This document shows, one piece after another, positions 11,085 through 21,222 of a stretch of DNA of 41,881 nucleotides (the first letter of the stretch is position 1; each line of letters starts with the position of its first letter). This DNA is from Auxenochlorella pyrenoidosa (lineage: Eukaryota; Chlorophyta; Trebouxiophyceae; Chlorellales; Chlorellaceae), in NCBI GenBank assembly GCA_001430745.1, contig KQ481950.1, positions 1,043,646-1,085,526 of the forward strand, read 5' to 3'. A model generated the notes under the pieces. The model ran no database searches. It had not been told where the DNA came from and was given only the letters and a program-made list of their open reading frames with translations. The position numbers and the translations under genes were made by a program.

Positions 11085-14000
11085 TTAACCTTTGCGGCCA
11101 AAGTTTGGCGCAGTCTGCAACACCTTGCGGGGCGGTGGCAGCGACGGGCGCTTGCCGCGCTTTGCCCGCGGCGGCGCCGGCTGCTGCACCTTTCTGCCTG
11201 GCAGTAGCTGCGGGCCNNNNNNNNNNNNNNNNNNNNNNNNNNNNNNNNNNNNNNNNNNNNNNNNNNNNNNNNNNNNNNNNNNNNNNNNNNNNNNNNNNNN
11301 NNNNNNNNNNNNNNNNNNNNNNNNNNNNNNNNNNNNNNNNNNNNNNNNNNNNNNNNNNNNNNNNNNNNNNNNNNNNNNNNNNNNNNNNNNNNNNNNNNNN
11401 NNNNNNNNNNNNNNNNNNNNNNNNNNNNNNNNNNNNNNNNNNNNNNNNNNNNNNNNNNNNNNNNNNNNNNNNNNNNNNNNNNNNNNNNNNNNNNNNNNNN
11501 NNNNNNNNNNNNNNNNNNNNNNNNNNNNNNNNNNNNNNNNNNNNNNNNNNNNNNNNNNNNNNNNNNNNNNNNNNNNNNNNNNNNNNNNNNNNNNNNNNNN
11601 NNNNNNNNNNNNNNNNNNNNNNNNNNNNNNNNNNNNNNNNNNNNNNNNNNNNNNNNNNNNNNNNNNNNNNNNNNNNNNNNNNNNNNNNNNNNNNNNNNNN
11701 NNNNNNNNNNNNNNNNNNNNNNNNNNNNNNNNNNNNNNNNNNNNNNNNNNNNNNNNNNNNNNNNNNNNNNNNNNNNNNNNNNNNNNNNNNNNNNNNNNNN
11801 NNNNNNNNNNNNNNNNNNNNNNNNNNNNNNNNNNNNNNNNNNNNNNNNNNNNNNNNNNNNNNNNNNNNNNNNNNNNNNNNNNNNNNNNNNNNNNNNNNNN
11901 NNNNNNNNNNNNNNNNNNNNNNNNNNNNNNNNNNNNNNNNNNNNNNNNNNNNNNNNNNNNNNNNNNNNNNNNNNNNNNNNNNNNNNNNNNNNNNNNNNNN
12001 NNNNNNNNNNNNNNNNNNNNNNNNNNNNNNNNNNNNNNNNNNNNNNNNNNNNNNNNNNNNNNNNNNNNNNNNNNNNNNNNNNNNNNNNNNNNNNNNNNNN
12101 NNNNNNNNNNNNNNNNNNNNNNNNNNNNNNNGGCGGCGGCGTCCACCTGGGCGGCGGGCTGGGCGCAGCCGAGGTGCTGCCCGCCGCCAGCCGCATGGCA
12201 GTGGCCAGCAGGGTTGGGCGATACTGCAGCATCACCGCCTGCATGCGTGCCGCCTGGCCCAGCGAGAAGAAGTTCATGCAGCTGTCGTCGCTGTAGTCCA
12301 TGAAGTTGGTGACGGCGTCGGCGCCTGCAGCGGCACCGGCGGAAATGACGGAGGGCGGGCAGGGTCAGTGGCAGAGGTTGATGTCACGGTGGCAGGCTGC
12401 ACAGTGCCTTGAGGTGGGCAGCTTACAATCCCCGTGGCCAGGCGATCGCACACGCAGCTGCCATGCCCACTGCTGCATCAGCGGCCAATGAGCGAGGGCC
12501 CAGCTGCTGCCAGCAGGCGCACCTGGCTGGCCTGGGCAGGAGTCTTTGCCGATGGGGCAGCCGTTGGAGGATGTGTTTTGCGCTGGGGTGTCTGCGGACA
12601 GGCAGGGAAGCGCAATTTGCTGGGTGGCTGAGCCAAGAGAGGAGTGCCCCTTGGGGCTCATCTGGCAGCCCACCGGTGCCCCGGTGCCTGCCATGCGCCT
12701 CGCAAAAGCTGCCACTCTCTCCCTTTTTTGCGCTCCCCGGCTCACCGAAGATGCCATCGCTGCCGCCAGATGCCTCGCAGGAGCCCTCCCCAAAGGTGTG
12801 GAGGAGCCCGAGGAAGTGGCCGACTTCGTGGGTCAGCGTGCGCCCCCCCGAGTAGCGCGTGTACGGCCCACCCGGCATGGAGCGGTAGTCGATGGCCACC
12901 GCCTGGCTCTTGTCCAGCTCGTTGAAGCCGTTGGGCATGTCGGGCATGACGCTGCAGGGGGAAAGGCAGCGAGGCAAGCCGAGCTGGTTTGGGTTGTGCC
13001 GGGGCTGGCTGTCCAGGACGAGGGCCGGGCAGGGTGGCCTGGCGAAAGGATGGGCTGCGGGCCCTGGCCAGGCCAGCCCCAGGCCCTGCTTGCCCGAGAT
13101 GAGCGCGCCCCAGCAGCCACATCTTCCCCAGCCACCCCGGCAGTGCCCCAGCCCCAGCCCCCATCCCCCCCTGCTCAGCAGGCTCATCAGCCCCCTCCCC
13201 TTCCAGTACAATGTCCCCGCTGCACGGGCGACAGCCCGAGCAACCCATGCAGTGCACGCATGTGCCCAACAACGGCTGGGCCTCACCCCAGGATGCCCCC
13301 GCTGGAGGCCAGGTCGCAGACCAGGATGTTGACTGCCGCCCCGGGGGCCTTGACCACGGCGCCCAGGATCTCGCCCAGCAGGGGCCAGCAGCCCGCCGCC
13401 CAGCGCTGGTCCTCGTAAAAGCGCACCGCCGGCGGCGCAAACTGCAGGCCAGTCCCATTGTAGTCGGCGTTCAGCACGGCCACCTGGGCGGCAATCTGCT
13501 GCTGCGTCACCGGCGGGGTGGCCAGGTCGGCGGTGCTGGAGTAGCCGCGCCAGCGCACGACTGCAGGGGGTTGGTGGGTGGGGAGGTGGGGGGGGGGAGG
13601 TTGGGGTTTGGGGTGGGGCGGGAGCCGGGCACGCAGGCGCATGGCAGAATGCAGCGTTTTGCGGTCAGAGCTGCAGCAGCAGCAGCGGTGCTGGGCACTT
13701 GCCGTGGAAGATGATGGGCAGGGTGACGCCGCTGCTTGGGAAGGCCGAGGCTGCGACTGCAGCGGCGACAGCGCTGTTCCCCCCCAGTGCCGCCTGCGCG
13801 GCACCGTAGGTGCGCTTCTCTGCTGCAGCAACCTGGGTCTCATGCAGCGGGTTGGCCTGCATGGCAGGGCGAGCACGGCAGGGCAGGGAGTGGACAAAAA
13901 CAGAGAAAAGGATGCGATTTTTAATACAAATAACTCCTGCCTGACCAGTGCCAATCAACTGATGCGCTGTACCGGGGCGGCGCCACCAGCTGCCCCCGCT

Positions 14001-14278
14001 CACAGCGCTCTGCCACTGCCTGGTGTGCGCGCCGTATTCAGTCTACAATCACATTGCTAGTCCACTGGCAGTCTGTCTGAACAGAGGCGGCAGGCGTCTG
14101 GCGACCGCCTCCTCACATGGCTGGTCCCGCAGGCTCGGTGTTTGGGTTGAGGCAGGCCTTCCTTGAGATGACGGCGCCTAGCGCCGATCAAAGAGCCATC
14201 GTGGTCACATGCGAGAGTGGGGAAGACCATGACCGCCTGCACGACTAGCAGCAGCCAGGCGCCTCTTCCCCACCGCAT
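11085..14278 (-). CDS. Secreted M43 (pappalysin/cytophagalysin-type) zinc metalloprotease, with assembly gap
   Basis: Exons: 14278-14117 (signal peptide MRWGRGAWLLLVVQAVMVFP, then ACGTSH), 13856-13703, 13560-13287, 12951-12746, 12591-12523, and 12324 into the N gap. The protein reads LPIIFHVVRWRGYSS, then VLNADYNGTGLQF, then the zinc site HEVGHFLGLLH (His238, Glu239, His242, His248), a Cys-containing loop DTPAQNTSSNGCPIGKDSC, and the Met-turn NFMDYSDDSC (Met297). This is the M43 layout. The leader implies export, so an extracellular or cell-wall role is likely; the substrate is unknown. Intron 2 starts with GCAAGT. Right of the gap, 11216-11085 gives a basic Pro/Lys/Arg tail (PPRKVLQTAPNFGRKG, then TAA) that may be its C-terminus. 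915 bases are unknown. Confidence 0.85.
11217..12131. other. Assembly gap (915 N)
   Basis: Unsequenced run inside the 3' part of the M43 protease gene. Any frame drawn across it is artificial. Confidence 1.
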
Positions 14279-15709
14279 GGTATTGTGCTTCCGCCGCTTT
14301 GATGGTGACAGGAAGTCAAATGAAAGCGCTCTTGCAAGGGGCGTTCCACCTTGGGGAGCGGGCGCGCGAAAACGGTGGGTCACGGTGCACCGTTTCAGCA
14401 ATCGAAAGTCCCAGGTGCAAAGATGGACAAGAATGGCACGGCTGCAGCGCTCAGGGGGACCACGGCCCTGAATAGCATTGCCAGCCTGGCAGTCCCGGCG
14501 GCAACCACCCCCGTAGTGCGTACCGATGCAGGCCTGCATCCAACGCCCCCCCAAGACGGCCTGGCATCACTTATTGGTCAGCCCCAAGCTGCTGCAAGGC
14601 ATCGACCTGATGGCCATCGCTGTTTTCCGCTGCAACGCTGTGCACTGCAGACCCGGCAGCCGCACGCAGGTCCAGCTCAGCCGCTGCGCCAGCTTCAACT
14701 TGCTGCATGTCCGCTCAAACCCTCCTGCCCGCCCTTTAATCGCATGTTATTGGTGCCGCATGGGGTTTGCAGGGCAGAATGTGGGGTTTGGCTTGCGGGT
14801 TGGAGAGCAAGGAATAGAAGCGGGACAAGACCCACTGCCAATACGTGTTATCGCCGGTTTCCTGGGCAGTTTCTTACCCATAGTGCTGACTTGAAAACCA
14901 CTCCTGGACACACATCAAGCGTTCACACATGCCTGGGCCTGAAAGTGGGGGTGGCATGGGATCCGGTCAGCTGCGGCTGCATGACCAGTTGGGACAGCAC
15001 TGGGTGACGTCACGTGTTTCTGACGTGTCCTGGCGGGCTCACGAAGCACTGTGCTTAAATAAAATTGAAAAATTGTTGGTGGAACTGAATGGCGCACTGC
15101 ACATTTGGCTAAAGGCCGGTGGGCACGGGTGTGAGGAATGCACGGGTGGGAAGAATGATACGCCGCAACGCTTGGCGCCGCTGCCATGGCGCACCAGCGA
15201 AGATTTCGTGTTGAGTGAGCACCCGGCCAACGACTACCACGTCAATTGCCTGTGTGGATGCAGGGGTGCTGAACAGGGAAGCTGCATGCCCTGTTGCCAA
15301 CTTACCGCCAGCAGCGTTTTGGTGTTTGCATCTCATGGTGACCGGCGCTGTGGCCGCCCCAGCTACATGCCCGCCTGATTGTCTCTCCTTGTTATTCTGG
15401 TCAGTTTGAGAATTGAAAACGTTTTGGCGCACACCCTCTCTGTAGGCGTCTGTGACCTCGCCGCTCTCTCGCGCAGTCGAGTCCTGCCTGTTGGCAGGCT
15501 AGTAGAGCCGCTGCGCGGGTTTGTGTACGCTGTGTGAGATCAATGCGCATGACCCCGCACGAAGCCGCCTGCAGGTTGCCTGCTGCCGGTCTCTGCCGCC
15601 GCCAGCTGCCCCAAGAACTGCACCCAAGAACTATGCCATGCGTTCCGCCCTGATCGCAGCTCCTCCAAACCATCCAACATCATTAGTAGCGTTCCTGTGT
15701 TGAGCCCGG
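14279..15709. other. Long divergent region between M43 protease and COG0523 genes
   Basis: This is the largest divergent gap in the window (1.4 kb). Open frames exist: one starts at 14423 with MDKNGTAAALRGTTALN in a good start context (caaagATGGac), and another runs 14929-15378 (149 codons with a CGCRG motif). Neither has a recognisable domain or clean splice links, so I do not call a gene. Around 15045-15080 the sequence is AT-rich (TTAAATAAAATTG). A bZIP-type site cluster lies at 15005-15027. Confidence 0.5.
15005..15027. promoter_or_regulatory. Composite CRE/G-box cluster
   Basis: TGACGTCACGTG at 15005-15016 overlaps a full CRE palindrome (TGACGTCA) and a G-box (CACGTG). A second TGACGTG follows at 15021-15027. 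Such sites are known targets of bZIP (and, for CACGTG, bHLH) factors in plants and algae. It sits about 0.7 kb from both flanking start codons. A role in either gene is inference. Confidence 0.4.
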
Positions 15710-17831
15710 ATGACCGGCGGCGGCAGTGGCAGCAACTCCAGCCCTGCCTCTGGGCCACGCCGCCTGCGGCTGCCCGTCCCTGCCTCCATCGTCACGGGGG
15801 CGCTAGCCTCGGGCAAGACCACCTTCATTGCCGGCCTGCTGCACAGCAAGCCACCCGGCGAGCTCTGGGCCGTCTTGGTGAATGAGTTTGGGGCGGCAGG
15901 GCTGGATGCCGCGCTGCTGGAAGGCGGCGCAGCAGGGCCGGCGGCAGCGGCCGGGCCACCGCAGCCGCTGGACGCAGGCGGCGTGCACATCCGACAGCTG
16001 GCAGGCGGCTGCCTGTGCTGCGCGCTGTCCAGCGTCACGGCGACGGCCATTGCCCAGCTGCTGCGCAACGTGAAGCCCGACCGCCTGCTGATAGAGCCCT
16101 CAGGTGGGCCGGAACTTGCAACCAGCACCGCAGGCGCTGCATGCAGACAGACGGATGCATTGGCAGAGATGTGCTCTGCAGAGATTTGTGAAGTCTGATA
16201 CGCCTGCCCTCCACCCTCCATGTGCGATCCCTGCATGCAACCCTGCTCAGCACTCACGCCCGGCTCTCCTGTCGCCCCGCAGGGCTGGCGCACCCGGCAG
16301 CGCTCGTCGACATGCTGCAGGGCGGGCACCTGGCAAGCGCACTGGCGCTGCAGCCAGTGGTCTGCCTGGTGAGGGGACATCGCCTACATGCATCGGGCTG
16401 CACTGCTTGGAAGTGTCTTTTGGCCATCAGGACAGTCATGGCGCGCACCGCACCTTGCGCTCCCGCAACCATTCCCCGAGCGCGCCCCTGCCCACCCCCC
16501 AGCTGCATCCACCTGCCACCGAGGGGTGCGCTGCCCTGCGCCACCGCAGGTGGACGCCACGCAGTTTGCCGGCGGCGCGCCCAGCCCCGCTGCCTGCCAG
16601 GCCAGCCAGCTGCTGCTCGACCAGGTCAGCATCGCAGATGTGCTGGTGGGCTCCAAGGCCGACCTCTGCAGCGCGCCCACCCTGGCCGCCTTCCGCCGCT
16701 GGGCGCAGCAGCTCTTCCCCCCCAAGGCCCTGGTCGCCACCGCAGCCAGCGGGCAGCTGCAGGGGACGCCGCTGTCCGAGCTCCTGTCGTGGCCGGCGGC
16801 CACAGAGAGGGACGCCAGCGGTGGCGCGACGCAGCAGACCGCAGCTGCACCGCCACCGCCGCCGCAGCAGCAGCTGCCTGCGCGTCGGGTGCGGCGTGTG
16901 CCAGCAGGGCAGCCATGGCTCAGCAGCAGCAGCAGCAGCAGCACACAAGAGGCTGGGGAATGCGGCGCAGCAGGAGAGGCGGCTGCTGCCCTTGGTGAAC
17001 GAAAGGAGGTGCGGGACGGCAGCGGCGCGTATGCAGCCTGCGGGTGAGTGTAAGGGGCAGGCGGTTCTGTAGCGACGACAGCGCACTGACTGTGCCCGGT
17101 TGTGGCAGGTCTGAGGTTGCTGTGGCGCCTGGCGTCCTGCTGCTCTGCGCGATGCTCCACAGCCGCTGCTCTCTCCATGCCCAGCGGCGCATGTTGCTCA
17201 CAGGCCCGCACCCCTTTGTGCTGCGCTTCGCAGCTGGGTCTTCCCGCGCGACAGCGTGTTCTGCAGGGAGCGCCTGCAGGCGCTGCTGCAGGCGCTCCTG
17301 CCGCATGTGCTGCGCCTCAAGGGGGTGTTCCGCGTCGCGCCCGCCCTCTGGGTGGCCGCCTCTGCGGCGCCCAGCCCAGCGAGAGCGGAGCCAGCATTAG
17401 CGGCATCCATGGCAGCCCCAAGCCCAGGCGCAGCAGCAGAGGTGCCAGCAGGCGACAATAGCAGCAGCGGCAGCGGTGGCGGCAGCGGCAGCGAGGGGGC
17501 GCCGCAGCATGAGCTGCCCCAGCCGGCGCCGCTGGAGCTGCGGGAGGTGGCTTACAGGAGGGACAGCCGTGTGGAGCTCATCCTGGACACAGCGGCAGCC
17601 GCAGCACGGGCAGCAACAGCAGGAGCAGCAGCGCCTGGGATATCATGTGGGCAGGGTGCTGCCAGCGGCAGCCTGGAGTCGCAGCTGGCGGCCGTGTCCT
17701 TGGCCAGCAGCTCGGCAGCCGGCAGCAACGGTGGGGGCTGGGTCGCGACTGCACTGGGCCAGGCCGCTGCCGGCGACTGGTCCGCCCTGGAGGCGGCGCT
17801 GCTTGCAACGGTGGAAGTGCAACTTTCCTGA
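15710..17831 (+). CDS. COG0523/CobW-family GTPase metallochaperone
   Basis: This family uses GTP to move metal ions (zinc, cobalt or others) to client proteins. Exons 15710-16103, 16283-16368, 16550-17043 and 17234-17831 give 523 aa. Visible motifs: Walker A GALASGKT (residues 30-37), VNEFG (57-61), the metal-binding GGCLCC with the family CxCC signature (Cys101, 103, 104), IEPSGLAHP for the switch region, and SKAD (195-198) in place of NKxD. The CobW C-terminal domain opens with CGWVFPRDSVFCRERL. Two low-complexity inserts, Gln/Pro/Ser-rich before that domain and Ser/Gly/Ala-rich after it, make it longer than usual (300-450 aa). The tail (DWSALEAALLATVEVQL) is intact. The metal cannot be inferred from sequence alone. 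Confidence 0.92.
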
Positions 17832-18061
17832 GTGCATCGTTCAGCTGAAGTTCCTTAAAATGTCACCAATTGGTGCATACGGCATGGGGATACGTGCCAA
17901 GGTCAGGGTTGGTGCGGATTGGGCGGTCGGGCAAGAGGGCAGGCGCTGCAGAGTGTACGTGGGGACAAGGCAGATGCCAAGGGTATTCACAGGCTGCGTG
18001 CCAGCTCCCAAACAGCAGGCGGGCGCAGCGGGGCGCCGCAGGGAGCAGCTGTGCCAGCGGC
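17832..18061. other. Convergent 3' region of COG0523 and DUF952 genes
   Basis: Only 230 bases separate the two stop codons. No TGTAA is seen in either direction within it, so at least one transcript may end inside its neighbour. TTACA at 17554, inside the COG0523 coding exon, is a candidate signal for the DUF952 transcript. Confidence 0.4.
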
Positions 18062-18946
18062 TCAGGTGAAATCGGAGAAGGGGCAGTCGGGGGCAGCAAC
18101 GCCCACAATGCCCGTGAAGCGCCCATCCGCGCCGCGCTGCATGGGCAGCTCATCAACGACTGCCGCAAAGTCGATCGTGCCGTACAGGTGCGGGAAGAGC
18201 GGCTCCTTGGGTGCCTTTCCCTGCTGCCCCTGCTGCTGCTCCCCTTGCTGCTGCTCCCCCTGATGCCGCTCCTGCTGTGTCTCCTGCGCCTGCTGCTCCT
18301 GCTGCCGTGATCCGTCCTGCCCGTGCTGGCCGTTGGTCAGCAGACCGTTGCTGCTTCGGTCGCCCACAGGGGCAGCAGGCTCGAACTTTACCTGCGGGGC
18401 AAGACGGGAGGGCGAAAGTCGGCTCGCCTGAGGAGGCGTTGCAGCTGGCATGCCTGCTGTGCCTCTCCGGTGAGACGACATGTGCGACACATGAGACCCA
18501 TGTCTGCAAGACGAGGAGTGCATCGGGGTGCTTGGGAGGAGTACTCAAAAGCCCCCCCGCCCTATCCCGCACCTCTGCCGTCAGCCTGCTGGCATCCAGC
18601 ACCAGCACCAGCCAGTCGCCCTGGGAGGCGGTGTAAAAGTGGTTGGCAACGGGGAGCAGCAGCGCCGGGTCGGCTGTGAGGTGGATGAAGCCATCCTGCT
18701 TGTAGCTGCACAGAGTTGGATACAGGGAGGAGTGAGAGGGTGCACCAGAGCCTCAGCGCAAGGCGAGGGGCACAAACAGCGGCGGGCGGCGACTGGGGCG
18801 GCAGAGGGTTGTAGCGTGCTGGCCGCATGCATTGCGCCTGCCGACGAGACGATTGCTCGCTCCTGCACTTGCGTTTCAGGGTAGTAGGGCTGCTGTGTCT
18901 CTAAGCAGGCCCTCCAAGCTGCAGTTGGCACCATGTGAAAAAGCAT
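18062..18946 (-). CDS. DUF952 family protein
   Basis: Exons 18946-18873, 18705-18573 and 18391-18062 give 178 aa. The DUF952 core is plain: FHMVPTAAWRACLE, PYYPETYKQDGFIHLTAD, LLLPVANHFY, GDWLVLVLDASRLTAE, VKFEPAAPVGD and LFPHLYGTIDFAAV. DUF952 proteins are small, widespread in bacteria and plants, and have a fold related to ADP-ribosyltransferase-like domains; their reaction is not settled. Intron 1 must start with GC (GCAAGT), because only that junction restores ETYKQDGF. A Gln/Glu-rich insert (QQEQQAQETQQERHQGEQQQ and onward) sits in a loop between the last two core strands. Its 5' end is about 490 bases from the divergent gene at 19439. Confidence 0.9.
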
Positions 18947-19438
18947 TGTTTCTTCCTATTCTGGAAGGGGAAGGGGATTTTGAGAGGAAGGCTAGGATGG
19001 ACGACGGCAACAAGAGCTCTTAACAAGAGCTGCTGCTGGATGCCGACGTGGACTGCGAGAACTACAGACGCTCTCATCGCCTCGGAAACCTTTCACAACT
19101 TACACAATTGCCAGATCAATATGCACGGAGCTCTTGTCACAGCATCAAGCACGCCCGTAGCCAGTAGGGCTTGCAAGTTTGTCTCACGCTGTCCTTCAGG
19201 CCTATCATCGTCCCTTTTATGGGAGCCGGCGTATGTGGCAGTGAGAATCAAGCGGAGACGCGCCCCAAGAGCAGCCCGCAGCGATGATGAGGTGGGCAGT
19301 CCCATCGGCGGCGTGTGCACGGCTTCGGCTCCCACAGCTTATGATTATGTCTGTGTGAGCCCAATGAGCTGGCCGCCTCTCACCTGAATTGAATAAATAC
19401 TGCAACTTGTGCATCAGGTCGAGCCAGTGCCGCCTGCG
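18947..19438. other. Divergent promoter region, DUF952 and small unknown gene
   Basis: A 492-base divergent spacer. A GAATAAATA stretch at 19390-19398 lies about 45 bases before the plus-strand ATG and could act as a TATA-like element. No exon is seen. Confidence 0.4.
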
Positions 19439-20461
19439 ATGCTGAGCCGGCTAGAGAGCGAGGCCGAGGTGGAGGCGGAGGCTGGCTGGGTGGCATCCAT
19501 GGTGCGCTGCGGTGGGCTGAGTTGCTTTTCCTGACTGCATTGGAGTGCACATGTCCATATGTATGCCAATCAAGCCTCCAGTTGCAGCACTGGTAAGTAA
19601 AAGGAAGGGCTGGTTGCCCTTGTCGACATGCCAGTCCTGCTGCACCTCTATTGGCCAGTCGTCTTCACGCCGTTCAGCTGCCCTGTGCCACCTTTTCACC
19701 GCAGATTGAGTGCTGGCTGAACGAGGAGTGGCCAGCGCAGGAGCTGTTCCAAGTGCACAAAGATCTGGCGGGCGCCACTGGGCGGGTAGGGCCAGCCACG
19801 CTGCAGGGCGGGCGGTTGGGCGCACGCTGTGCGGCGGCTCATGCCGCCGTCGCCTGCGAACCAGGCGCACTCGTTGCTGGCTCACACCCTTCGTTTGCGT
19901 TGCCCAAGCACGCGTGCACCCCTGGTAACCCCTCCCTGGCTGCCCCCCCACCCCCCACCCCTCCCCGCCCTGCTCAGGCCTACCTGCGGCTGCGGCGGGA
20001 CGAGGCGGTCGAGGAGATGGGTGACCTGGTGCTGTCGCTGAGCACAGAGCTGATGACGAGCTTTGACTTCCACCCCACCTTCTCCTCGGCCTTTGAGGTC
20101 TCCAACAAGGTGGGCGGGCGCAGCCAGCCCTGCCGCAGGCTGGCCCTGCCCCGGGGGAAGCCGGCTGCAGGTGCAGCTGGGTTTGTGCAAGGGCGGTGCC
20201 TCCTCACGACGAGGCCCCACCCTGGCACTCAGTTCCTGGCGGTCGCTGCTGCAGGCCAGGTGCGGTGTGCCTGCCAACCAGCCCTTGCTCTTTGCCACCC
20301 TCACTCCGTGCCCTTCTGCACAACTGCCACCCCAGGTGGTGGAGCTGCTCATGCTGCGCTCCGGGTGCGACGTGTGCTGCACCACAGACGCCGACCGCAG
20401 CGCGATATCCCGGTACGAGGCGCAGCTCGAGGCGGAGGCCAGCCGTGCCGAGGCGCAGTAG
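19439..20461 (+). CDS. Small conserved-looking protein of unknown function (133 aa)
   Basis: Four exons in phase 0 with GT-AG introns: 19439-19501, 19705-19785, 19978-20109 and 20336-20461, ending in TAG. The protein is mostly helical by eye: an acidic start (LESEAEVEAEAGWVASM), then ECWLNEEWPAQELFQVHKDL, AYLRLRRDEAVEEMGDLVL, and FHPTFSSAFEVSNKVVELLM. A CDVCC motif and an acidic/Ala-rich end follow. There is no signal peptide or membrane span. I do not recognise the family; clean exon structure and skewed codon use argue it is real. Intron 2 ends in a C-rich acceptor tract. Confidence 0.7.
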
Positions 20462-21222
20462 CAAGGCCGCGCAGGTAGTCGCGCGCGCCTGCTGAGCTTG
20501 CCTTGAGTTGCAGAGGCTGTGGAGATGGTCTGCCACGCAAGGCCCTGATCCCATCACCGCGCAGTCCCATGCTCAGCATTTGCTGACCTGCAGTGCCCTT
20601 CTGACATCCAGCTATGTATTGAGCAGTTGAGCAGTGCTGTTGCTTAACAAACGAATGAGATGGAATTAGCCGGGCTCGGAAGAGAGAGCTTTGGAAGAAA
20701 TTGATGACAGCATGGCATGCACGCCTGGTGAGGACACAATCTGGGAAAGCGCCCGCCATGCGGCAAGGTCATGGCAACATGGCATGCAAAGTGGGCAGCG
20801 ATAGCCGCAGGGAGAGAGGCGAAAAGAAAGAAAAGAATGCAAAAACCGATGTGTATTTGGAGGATTGATTTTGCTTCTAGGGGCAGGCAGCCACGCGCAG
20901 AAGGCTGCTTGCAGCAGGCGACTCAGCTGGACAGGTAGGAACAAGATGGTCAGACTGCGGGGCCGGAGCTGATTGTAGGGTGTGGACATTAAAACCCAGT
21001 GCGGATGTTAAGCGGATGGAACAGGGGATGGGCGGCTGCAGACAAGGTGCATGCAGGAGGCTGGGACGCATGAGGGTCTGCGGTGGGAAGTCAAAGCAGC
21101 GCTGCCTGTCAGAATCAGAGAGAAGCGCAGCACAGCCTGCCTCGTTAACCGAGGGACAGCTGGGACATGCCCGAGTGCAGCTTCCGTGCACGGGTGCTGC
21201 ACAGACGGGTGGGGCCGCATGC
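20462..21222. other. Convergent 3' region
   Basis: The 761 bases between two convergent stop codons contain no supported exon. Part of it (20640-20880) is AT-richer. No TGTAA is evident for either strand. Confidence 0.4.

Noticed and set aside
10769..12301. 510-codon minus-strand open frame
   Set aside because: Most of it is translated N sequence; only the part left of 12131 that follows the M43 reading is real coding.
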